Shown piece by piece: positions 1 to 5,675 of a DNA stretch of 31,833 bases. A program made the position numbers and the translations under genes. Within the stretch, counting starts at the first letter, position 1, and every line of letters starts with the position of its first letter. The notes beneath the pieces were generated by a model that saw only the letters and a program-made list of their open reading frames with translations, had not been told where the DNA came from and searched no databases. Source of the DNA: a virus; the IMG/VR virus record IMGVR_UViG_3300035099_000108, positions 1 through 31,833 of that record; one strand, written 5' to 3'.

Positions 1-212
1 CTCTTCGCCACGTCAATCAGCGAGGCGGCGCGGCTCACGTTCTGCCAGCCCCATTCGAAGCGCTTTTGGCGCTTGACCGTGCGGCTGGTCAGCATGTAGC
101 GGGCCTGCCCATCGGGATGGACTAGGTAGGTGTGGCGCTGGCCCTGCTTTCTGCTGTAGCCTTTCGCCAGCAGGTGGCGCTCGATGCGTTCCTTGGCCTC
201 TGTGCTGGTCAT
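1..212 (-). CDS. Hypothetical protein, 3' part cut by the window edge
   Basis: An open frame starts at ATG 212 and runs off the left edge, giving about 70 residues beginning MTSTEAKERIERHLLAKGYS. The visible part is basic and polar with no motif I recognise. A GGAG site lies 7 nt upstream of ATG 212. A second ATG at 215 overlaps the stop of the glutamine amidotransferase gene (ATGATG), so the two genes are translationally linked and this is the last visible gene of the amidoligase cassette. It was not called automatically because it has no stop in the window. The open frame and ribosome binding site are seen directly; the function is unknown. Confidence 0.6.
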   Translation of the reverse strand, partial: MTSTEAKERIERHLLAKGYSRKQGQRHTYLVHPDGQARYMLTSRTVKRQKRFEWGWQNVSRAASLIDVAK

Positions 213-214
213 CA

Positions 215-937
215 TCACTCTCCTGGGCTGTCCGTGTGCACCGCCACCTCGCCTTGCCTCAGCTCCAGCCGGTATACAACCTCGGGCCGGGCGGCGGCGA
301 AGTGAGCGGTGAGATTCACTGCGTCGAGAGCCCGCGTGGCAATCGCCTGGGTGGAGGCCCACCACAGTCCGGGCAGGCCGTCAACTCGGAACGCCACGAG
401 CGGCTGCTCGCCGTTGGTCCAGGCGAGCAGATGACGGGAGCGCCGGTTTATCGCCAGCACCGATTGACTGCCACCCATGCCCAGGCACACGATCGGCCCA
501 TCCACCTCGCCATAGCAGGCGAGCGCCCGCGCCAGCAGCTCGGAATCGCATTCCGAGGTCAGGCGCAGACCGTGGCTCAGGGCGATTATGCGGTGGCCGT
601 GAAGATGGCCATTGTGGACGACCGCCCAGTCGCCGGCCAGGTGTGGATGGTTGTTGCTGTTGACGGCCGGCGCACCCAAGGTGGCGTGCCGGGTATGGCC
701 GATGACCGCCACCAGATGCTTGCCGAAGACCGGGGCGAAGATCTGGGTCGTGAAAAAGCGTCGGGCCGGCCAGGGCTGCTTATCCCAGAGGAGCTTGCCG
801 CCGGCCGTCAGCGCCGCATAGCCGCTGGCATCATCGCCCCGCTCCTGGTGGGCCAGCGCCAGCTTCATCATCAAGGTGGCCACCAGGTCGCGCTCGGTCT
901 TCTCGTAGCGGCCGATGAAGCCGAAGACGCCGCACAC
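215..937 (-). CDS. Class II glutamine amidotransferase (Ntn-type GATase)
   Basis: A 240-residue protein expected to hydrolyse glutamine and release ammonia for a partner ligase. It begins MCGVFGFIG, so Cys2 is the N-terminal nucleophile after removal of the initiator. GHTRHATLG (about 80-88) supplies the conserved Arg, HNG (108-110) is the oxyanion Asn-Gly, and SECDSE (128-133) carries the glutamine-binding Asp. These are the class II GATase signatures of the PurF/GlmS/AsnB group. The length matches a stand-alone GATase domain with no synthetase attached. The start is GTG directly after the TAG of the upstream gene, with GGAGG 8 nt ahead; this start is required because Cys must be residue 2. 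It lies in one tight operon with an amidoligase, so the inferred role is to feed ammonia or otherwise assist an amide-forming reaction. The substrate is unknown. Confidence 0.88.
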   Translation of the reverse strand: MCGVFGFIGRYEKTERDLVATLMMKLALAHQERGDDASGYAALTAGGKLLWDKQPWPARRFFTTQIFAPVFGKHLVAVIGHTRHATLGAPAVNSNNHPHLAGDWAVVHNGHLHGHRIIALSHGLRLTSECDSELLARALACYGEVDGPIVCLGMGGSQSVLAINRRSRHLLAWTNGEQPLVAFRVDGLPGLWWASTQAIATRALDAVNLTAHFAAARPEVVYRLELRQGEVAVHTDSPGE

Positions 938-1228
938 CTACTGCACCTCCAAGCAATCTCGGTCATGAATCTGGACCTCGATGACGGTCCACGATCCATG
1001 CCCGGTGAAGTCGACCCCGATCTTGAGGGCGCGCTCGCCCTTGGCGATGCGGCGGCCGCATGCCCGGCAGACAGCCCGGCCGCTGCCGGTGATCACATCA
1101 ATCTCACCGTAGACCCAGCCGGGCGCGTAGTACCAGGGACGCTCGCCCCGCCGCACTCTCTGGTCCGCGACGGCGCGGCGAATCTCCTCAACATCCTGAG
1201 GCTTGAGCATATGCACCTGGCGGGTCAT
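938..1228 (-). CDS. Small protein with a PARP-type zinc-finger-like motif
   Basis: About 96 residues from ATG 1228, one base after the TGA of the preceding gene. The C-terminal half reads GRAVCRACGRRIAKGERALK and ends HDRDCLEVQ, which supplies a CxxC pair plus a late H..DC pair. The spacing and the IAKGE turn resemble the PARP-type zinc finger, a DNA-nick binding fold, although here it would be a single small domain. An in-frame ATG at 1240 with GGGGAAG upstream is an alternative start. The gene sits between the amidoligase and the glutamine amidotransferase and is co-transcribed with both. A role in presenting a nucleic acid or protein substrate to those enzymes is only inference. Confidence 0.7.
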   Translation of the reverse strand: MTRQVHMLKPQDVEEIRRAVADQRVRRGERPWYYAPGWVYGEIDVITGSGRAVCRACGRRIAKGERALKIGVDFTGHGSWTVIEVQIHDRDCLEVQ

Positions 1229-1229
1229 G

Positions 1230-1481
1230 TCAGCGCCCATCCGCTTCCCCGGCCTGCCCGCCGGTGGGGTGCTCTGCAAGCCAGCGGGTCACCGCCTTCG
1301 TCTCTGCTGCGCCGTCTGGTTGCAGCCCGAAGAACTTGTAGGTGCTGACCTCCCGGTTCGCACCAGCCCCGATGATGATGCGAACCCGTTCTCCCAGGGT
1401 GTTCCCCCAGCGGCTCAACATATAGCTGCGCTCAATGCGAATCCAACGCCCGTCCTCGAGTTGAAGCGTGGAGCGAATCAT
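1230..1481 (-). CDS. Hypothetical 83-aa protein of the amidoligase cassette
   Basis: The start chosen is ATG 1481, one base after the amidoligase TGA, with GGGAGG 8 nt upstream. An upstream in-frame start at 1502 would overlap the amidoligase by 20 bases and has no better ribosome site. The N-terminal part looks like a small beta sheet (IRSTLQLEDGRWIRIERSYM), followed by alternating hydrophobic residues and a helical, acidic C-terminus (RWLAEHPTGGQAGEADGR). No catalytic or metal-binding motif is visible. Its position inside the cassette suggests an accessory role; the function is unknown. Confidence 0.65.
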   Translation of the reverse strand: MIRSTLQLEDGRWIRIERSYMLSRWGNTLGERVRIIIGAGANREVSTYKFFGLQPDGAAETKAVTRWLAEHPTGGQAGEADGR

Positions 1482-1482
1482 C

Positions 1483-2430
1483 TCAATTCCCTCCCCGGTC
1501 ATACTTGCGGGCGAGGCGCTTCAGCTCTCTCTTCACCGGCTGGAGATCTTCGAGGTCGGCGATCCAGCCGGCCATCTCAACCTGTGATTCCCCCACGCTG
1601 CGCCGGCCCATCGTCCAGCCGGCCAGGTAGAAGAGCCGGTTGACTTCCCGCAGGCCCTGGCCCTGGACGTGGTAGGTGCGCTCGCTCGCCAGCGCGTCCC
1701 AGTCCATCTTGGCGACCTCGGTGGCGCGCTCGGCGAGGGCGAGGCAGGTACAGATGTGGCCGACCATCTTTGTCCACTCGACGGTCCCAGCGAAGGCTCT
1801 GAACTCGACCGTCGCCTTGGAGGTGAACAGGTTGGTGAGGTTGAGGGTGTGGTAGCGGGCCGCCTGATTCACGAGCCAGGAAAGCTCCTCCCGCTTGCGT
1901 TCAGGCGACTTCGCCTTGCGGATGCGGTCCGCGTCCTCCTTGCGGGCCTTGATGGTGCGGGCATAGCGCCCGTTCTCCCGCTGGTGCGTGCCGGTCGATG
2001 CGTAGAGCGCAGTCTCGTGCATGGCGACGTGGTAGAGCAGCTTCGCGACCCATTCGGCGATGGCCCCGACCTCCGGGCCGGCGACGCTCTCACAACCGAC
2101 ATGCACGTGGAATCCGGCGCTGCGATTGACCACCGCCCCCAGAGTCTTCAGCTTCTCCGCTACCAGCTTGACCTGCTCGATTCCGGCCCGGCCCTGCAGG
2201 ATGGGACTGACGATCTCGACTGGCACGTAGCCAGGGCGGTCGGTCCAGAGGCTGCCGTCTCGCTCCGCGGTCCAGCCCTGCGGGAAGGGGAAAGGCAAGG
2301 GGCAACCGTGGTGGTAGGAGCCGATCCTGATGCCGGCCCGCTCGATCTCAGTCTGCGGCAGGAAGCATTCGATCTCACAACCGAAACTGAATCGCTCTGC
2401 CTTCCTGCTCGTTGTTTGCGTCTGCTTCAC
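1483..2430 (-). CDS. Amidoligase family protein (glutamine-synthetase-like COOH-NH2 ligase)
   Basis: A 315-residue protein carrying the characteristic motifs of the amidoligase superfamily (Pfam Amidoligase_2 type): FGCEIE (16-21, metal/ATP-binding Glu residues), ERDGS (56-60), VEIVSPIL (71-78), GFHVHVG (106-112), RYHTLNL (192-198) and TVEFRAF (207-213). These enzymes have a glutamine-synthetase-like fold and are predicted to form amide or isopeptide bonds with ATP. The length is typical and no key motif is missing. The start is GTG 2430. Its ribosome site GAGGAA lies inside the 3' arm of the dyad at 2438-2537, so translation may be controlled by RNA folding. A class II glutamine amidotransferase follows in the same operon. 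Likely substrates (cell wall, peptide tag, modified base) cannot be told from sequence. Confidence 0.82.
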   Translation of the reverse strand: MKQTQTTSRKAERFSFGCEIECFLPQTEIERAGIRIGSYHHGCPLPFPFPQGWTAERDGSLWTDRPGYVPVEIVSPILQGRAGIEQVKLVAEKLKTLGAVVNRSAGFHVHVGCESVAGPEVGAIAEWVAKLLYHVAMHETALYASTGTHQRENGRYARTIKARKEDADRIRKAKSPERKREELSWLVNQAARYHTLNLTNLFTSKATVEFRAFAGTVEWTKMVGHICTCLALAERATEVAKMDWDALASERTYHVQGQGLREVNRLFYLAGWTMGRRSVGESQVEMAGWIADLEDLQPVKRELKRLARKYDRGGN

Positions 2431-2437
2431 CTTGGTA

Positions 2438-2537
2438 TTCCTCGGCTCCGGTCTGAGTCACCCATGACATGCCTGCAATCCGGCAGAACCCGTGGTGGTT
2501 TCTGCAGGACACATGACTCACGCTGATGCCGAGGAAA
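2438..2537 (-). promoter_or_regulatory. Long structured leader that can mask the amidoligase ribosome site
   Basis: The stretch before the amidoligase gene is a nested imperfect inverted repeat. On the minus strand the outer arms are TTCCTCGGC (2536-2528) and GCCGAGGAA (2446-2438). The next pair is TGAGTCA (2520-2514) with TGACTCA (2461-2455), then CCTGCA with TGCAGG, and at the tip GAAACC with GGGTTC closing a short loop. The 3' outer arm contains GAGGAA, the only good ribosome site for the GTG start at 2430. A TTGACT just upstream resembles a -35 box, but no convincing -10 follows it. The pairing is seen directly; regulation is inferred. Confidence 0.5.
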
Positions 2538-2611
2538 GTCAAGCCGAAAGGGGGCGCACACAGGGCAGCGTCGGGGGACGTGGGGCGACGTGAGGGGAGC
2601 CAGACGCGCCG

Positions 2612-2636
2612 AGGCCCCGCTGAGGCGCCGGGGCCT
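2612..2636 (-). terminator. Possible terminator hairpin after the lysis region (no U-tract)
   Basis: A perfect 8-bp stem, AGGCCCCG / CGGGGCCT, with a 9-nt loop lies about 30 nt downstream of the last lysis-region gene. No T-run follows on the minus strand, so an intrinsic terminator is not assured; it could instead stabilise the 3' end of the late mRNA. It separates the lysis block from the amidoligase cassette. The rest of the gap 2431-2667 holds the structured leader and no credible gene. Confidence 0.4.
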
Positions 2637-2667
2637 GGAAGGGGGGTCGCGAAGAAGGGTTGTGCGC

Positions 2668-2910
2668 CTACTCGGTCATTGCATCGAGCGCCCACACGAA
2701 GGTAGGCAGTCCCTCGGTGAACTTCGCCTGATCCTCCGGGGAGAGCCGCTCGATCCATCTCTGCACGCCTGGATCGCTCAGCACCGCGGCCGCGGCCGGC
2801 TGGTAGGACTCGCTGGTCGTCGCGGGATCGCTCGCGCGGACGCCCTTGAGGTTATCCCAGAGCGTGCCCAGCCGGATCGCCAGGTAGAGGTACTTCATCC
2901 AGCTCCACAC
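2668..2910 (-). CDS. Small protein next to the amidase, possible lysis accessory
   Basis: An 80-residue protein. Two GTG starts are possible. GTG 2919 overlaps the amidase stop (GTGA) but sits only one base after the strong AAAGGAGG site; GTG 2910 has a 10-nt spacing and is preferred. The N-terminus (WSWMKYLYLAIRLGTLW) is aromatic and hydrophobic, able to form one membrane or amphipathic helix. The rest looks like a small soluble helical domain ending FVWALDAMTE. Its place directly after the endolysin suggests a lysis or envelope role, but no known holin or spanin feature (such as a lipobox) is visible. Confidence 0.65.
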   Translation of the reverse strand: MWSWMKYLYLAIRLGTLWDNLKGVRASDPATTSESYQPAAAAVLSDPGVQRWIERLSPEDQAKFTEGLPTFVWALDAMTE

Positions 2911-2915
2911 TATGC

Positions 2916-3350
2916 TCACACCTCCTTTCGCAGCAGATTCCGCATGATGGCCACGTCGAAGCCCGGGCAGGTCTTGCCTTGCTCAATGCCGGAGGGCCTC
3001 TCTCGGTGTCCCACCACGCGGTGCATTGGCACATTATAGGCAGCGGCCAGGCGCTGCACCAGCGCAAACAGGCTATCCCATATGGCCTGGGTCATGTAGC
3101 CGGAACCGACGGGGAGCGCGTCGCCCGCGCCCACGCAGCAGACCCCGAGGCTGGTCGCGTTGTCACCCTTGCAGTGCGCGCCCACCTCGCTGTTCGTTCT
3201 CCCTTTGTGCACCTTGCCGTCGCGCGTGATGAGGTAATGGTAGCCGATATCAGACCACCCGAGCTGCTGCTTGTGGTAGCGCCGGATCGACTCTAGCGTG
3301 CCGGTCGGGGTGCCCGTCTGATGGACGACGATCATATCGATCTTGCGCAT
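2916..3350 (-). CDS. N-acetylmuramoyl-L-alanine amidase (endolysin, Amidase_2/T7 lysozyme type)
   Basis: A 144-residue enzyme expected to cut the amide bond between N-acetylmuramic acid and L-alanine in peptidoglycan during lysis. MIVVHQTGT (6-14) provides the first zinc His, GYHYLITRDG the conserved Tyr-containing strand, VGAHCKG a conserved core segment, and near the C-terminus VVGHRE and GKTCPGFD supply the second His and the Cys zinc ligand, as in T7 lysozyme (His, His, Cys plus Lys). The length equals the bare catalytic domain: there is no wall-binding domain and no signal peptide, so export would rely on a holin. The start is ATG 3350 with AGGAGG 8 nt upstream; the longer reading frame upstream overlaps the preceding gene and is rejected. 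Confidence 0.92.
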   Translation of the reverse strand: MRKIDMIVVHQTGTPTGTLESIRRYHKQQLGWSDIGYHYLITRDGKVHKGRTNSEVGAHCKGDNATSLGVCCVGAGDALPVGSGYMTQAIWDSLFALVQRLAAAYNVPMHRVVGHRERPSGIEQGKTCPGFDVAIMRNLLRKEV

Positions 3351-3351
3351 C

Positions 3352-3660
3352 TCAGCGTCCTCCTTCGCCCTCCGTCGCGCCGGCGCACTTCTGAATGACG
3401 GCCGCCACCACCGCGCTCTGCTCGCAGAGGTGGCCCAGCGTTTCGGCCATCCGGTTCTGAGACGCGCGGTTCTCACTCATGTGATTGCCCAAGAAGGTGC
3501 GGTTGCGCTCGCTTTCCTGTTCCAGCGTCTTCAGGAAGGCATCCCGCGCCTGGGCTTCGGCTATCGCCCGCGCGTTCATCATCCTCTCGAATCGCCACAG
3601 CAACAGCGCCGCCATCGCCACTGCCGCCCCGGCCTCCTTCACCAGTGCGCCCCAGTCCAT
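3352..3660 (-). CDS. Single-span membrane protein, holin-like
   Basis: A 102-residue protein with one N-terminal transmembrane segment (about 5-24, with VAMAALLLW at its core) followed by a long polar, helix-forming tail that can make a coiled coil (about 28-70), and a C-terminal CEQ...KCAG segment with two cysteines. It precedes the amidase by one base, the classical holin-endolysin order. A ribosome site AGGAGAGG precedes ATG 3660. Small one-span proteins with coiled-coil tails are common beside phage endolysins and are often annotated as holins or hemolysin XhlA-like proteins; the family cannot be settled here. Confidence 0.75.
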   Translation of the reverse strand: MDWGALVKEAGAAVAMAALLLWRFERMMNARAIAEAQARDAFLKTLEQESERNRTFLGNHMSENRASQNRMAETLGHLCEQSAVVAAVIQKCAGATEGEGGR

Positions 3661-3699
3661 TCCTCTGACCTCTCCTGTGAAGTGTCTGAGACTCTTGCT

Positions 3700-4044
3700 T
3701 CAGCTTCCGAGTGCATCGATGTAGATGGTGAGGTCGCTCTGCCCCTCGCCCGCGGCCCCTTGCGCCTGCACCTGCACCCACCGGTCTACCCTATCCATGC
3801 GGTAGACGCAGCTTGCGCCGGCCCCCAGAGTCAGCAGCGCGTGGCCGGTCAGGTCTTCATCGAACCATGGGCCAGTGGCCGTTGGCCCGACCTGAATCTT
3901 CGCGCTGGCCAGCGCCAGGACGCCCGTATTGGTGAAGCTGAGCGCCCGCCTGGGCAGGGTCCCCAGGTCGCGAGGTGGTAGCACCACCTCCAGGGCCGCC
4001 TTCGATACGGCCGTCTTCGTGATCGTCTCGTGATAGATTGGCAT
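3700..4044 (-). CDS. Hypothetical beta-rich tail-region protein
   Basis: A 114-residue protein with alternating hydrophobic and polar residues throughout, an SFTNTGVLALASAKIQVG strand pattern, and a WVQVQAQG...LTIYIDALGS C-terminal sheet, all suggesting a compact beta sandwich. There are no cysteines in metal-binding spacing and no catalytic motif. It lies between tail genes and the lysis pair in the same operon, so it is probably a virion surface or tail accessory protein. The start is ATG 4044 with AAAGGCG directly upstream. I do not recognise the family. Confidence 0.7.
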   Translation of the reverse strand: MPIYHETITKTAVSKAALEVVLPPRDLGTLPRRALSFTNTGVLALASAKIQVGPTATGPWFDEDLTGHALLTLGAGASCVYRMDRVDRWVQVQAQGAAGEGQSDLTIYIDALGS

Positions 4045-4062
4045 CGCCTTTCGCCTCCGTTC

Positions 4063-4302
4063 CTATGCTTTGACTGGCCCGAGCAGCCCGATGGGCTGGC
4101 CGGTTTGTGTATCCATCAGCAGGGCCACCGACTGGCCGATCTCGGCCGAGGCCCCGCCGATAGATGAGACCACATACTTCATGCCCTTGACCTGCACCCG
4201 GTAGGTCTCCGGTCCATCCATGCCGGCCACCACCCCGATGACAGCCGGATTCGCTTTCCCGCCAAGCTTTCGGATAGCTCGATACAGCCGGCCGGCGCTC
4301 AT
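4063..4302 (-). CDS. Small hypothetical tail-region protein
   Basis: 79 residues from ATG 4302, which overlaps the stop of the preceding gene (ATGA) and has GGAGG at a good distance; a GTG codon at 4305 directly before it is an alternative. The middle section (YRVQVKGMKYVVSSIGG) and the end (GQSVALLMDTQTGQPIGLLG) have the strand-turn pattern of a small OB-like or SH3-like barrel, as often seen in small baseplate or fibre-associated proteins. Function unknown; the tail-module context is the only guide. Confidence 0.65.
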   Translation of the reverse strand: MSAGRLYRAIRKLGGKANPAVIGVVAGMDGPETYRVQVKGMKYVVSSIGGASAEIGQSVALLMDTQTGQPIGLLGPVKA

Positions 4303-5675
4303 CACTCGGCCTCCACGATCCGGGCGGCATAGACGTCATCGCCCTGGCGGAAGGCGCAGAAGCCGTCGCGCGCGGAGGGTGTCTCCATGCCGCCGCCGGC
4401 CACGATCCCGCGGGTGGTATCGGCGATGGGCAGGATGGGGTTGTTGGGGTCCTCGATATCCTCTTCGTCATTGCCCGGAGGGAGGCCATACCGGAAGAGT
4501 CGGCCGGCGCCCATGTCCGGGTAACGACTGGTGGCCCACGCGACCTCAGCGGCGGAATCATCCTCGAAGTTCCGCTGGAAGGCGGCGGTGGCCCCATACC
4601 AGAAGTCGAGGAGGACGGCCTCATCTTCCCACGCGATGGCGCCGCCACTCAGGCGGCCCTGCTTCCAGACGAGCCCGCGCGCCTGATCCTGGTAGGCGAC
4701 ATGCAGACGGCCATCCGGGAGGCCCATGCAAGCGAACTGAAAGCCATAGGCGTCGAAGCCGGGATCTGCGGCCGCTCCCCATGCGCCCCCGCTCCATACC
4801 CGGTAGATGACGTCATCGTACATCGTCTCGTCAACCTGGAGACTGCTCATGCGGAAGAGGACCGGCGCGCCATTCACCACGCAGAGCCAGGGCCGCCGCC
4901 AGTTCTCGGGCGGGTTGTCGTGGAGAGCATAGAAGTTCTCAGTCCACGCGGAGAGGCTGTTGGGCGCGTTGCTGCGCCACATATGCTCCTGCCACTTGGG
5001 CGGCTCGGTGATGTAGGGATAGCTCGACCAGCTCGCGATATGGAAGTAGCCATCCCCGTCCTGGCACATCGACGCGTCCAGCGGCTGCCCCTCGAAGCTG
5101 CATGGCAGTGGGCCTTCGAGAGACCCGAAGCTCAGGTTGCCGGTGTCAGGATCAATGCTCACCCGGCGCGCATAGATTCCGAACGGCTCCCTGCCAACCT
5201 CGATGATCGAATCTCCATCTGCCAGCGTCGCTCCGCATTGCACATCTGCATGCATGCCCTGGCCGCGGTAGGTCCAGTTGGAGGTGAGAAAGCCCTCGAC
5301 CTCCTGGCTGAAGTACTGCACGCCCGTCTTCACCCAGTAACGGCCGCTGCTATCGCGGTGGGCCACGCCGAGTTTCGTGCTGGGCCTGTCGGCGGCCACC
5401 AGCACCTGGTCCCACTGCTTCCCGACCGCCGGCGCGAAGAGAGTGGGGAGTAGAGAGCGCATGTTCCTGCAGGTCACCAGCATCCCCTGATCCACGCGTG
5501 CCCAGGGGGCCAGTTCGCCCAGGGCGGGCATCCGATTGCCAGCCACGAGCACGCGCTCATGCCGCCCCTCGAGGGCCACTTCGCCAGGCGAGCGAATGGC
5601 CGAGACGCGGGCCAGACCGGCCTTGTCGCCACCGCGCAGGATGCGCCGTATCACTCTCGCCAAGCGCGCGCTCAT
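4302..5675 (-). CDS. Putative tail receptor-binding / beta-propeller protein
   Basis: About 457 residues from ATG 5675, which overlaps the previous stop (ATGA); ATG 5687 is an alternative but has its GGAGG only one base away. After a basic N-terminus (RLARVIRRILRGG), the protein shows repeated blade-like strands such as DGYFHIASWSSYPY, DGRLHVAYQDQ and AAEVAWATSRYPD, rich in Trp and Tyr. These resemble the BNR/propeller repeats of phage adsorption proteins. It is encoded right after the large hub protein, the usual place for the tail-tip receptor-binding protein. The propeller reading and the binding role are inferences from repeat pattern and position. Confidence 0.6.
   Translation of the reverse strand: MSARLARVIRRILRGGDKAGLARVSAIRSPGEVALEGRHERVLVAGNRMPALGELAPWARVDQGMLVTCRNMRSLLPTLFAPAVGKQWDQVLVAADRPSTKLGVAHRDSSGRYWVKTGVQYFSQEVEGFLTSNWTYRGQGMHADVQCGATLADGDSIIEVGREPFGIYARRVSIDPDTGNLSFGSLEGPLPCSFEGQPLDASMCQDGDGYFHIASWSSYPYITEPPKWQEHMWRSNAPNSLSAWTENFYALHDNPPENWRRPWLCVVNGAPVLFRMSSLQVDETMYDDVIYRVWSGGAWGAAADPGFDAYGFQFACMGLPDGRLHVAYQDQARGLVWKQGRLSGGAIAWEDEAVLLDFWYGATAAFQRNFEDDSAAEVAWATSRYPDMGAGRLFRYGLPPGNDEEDIEDPNNPILPIADTTRGIVAGGGMETPSARDGFCAFRQGDDVYAARIVEAE

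Noticed and set aside
236-1348. A 370-codon plus-strand frame opposite the glutamine amidotransferase.
   Set aside because: It is the mirror of strong minus-strand genes with recognisable motifs, has no ribosome site, and its composition (His/Arg/Gln-rich) is typical of antisense frames in GC-rich DNA.
2537-2542. TTGACT as a -35 box for an amidoligase promoter.
   Set aside because: No acceptable -10 sequence lies 15-19 nt downstream; the site falls at the foot of the RNA dyad instead.
2375-2758. A 127-codon minus-strand frame across the gap before the amidoligase.
   Set aside because: It overlaps the amidoligase start, the structured leader and the small lysis-region gene in another frame, and shows no protein-like pattern.
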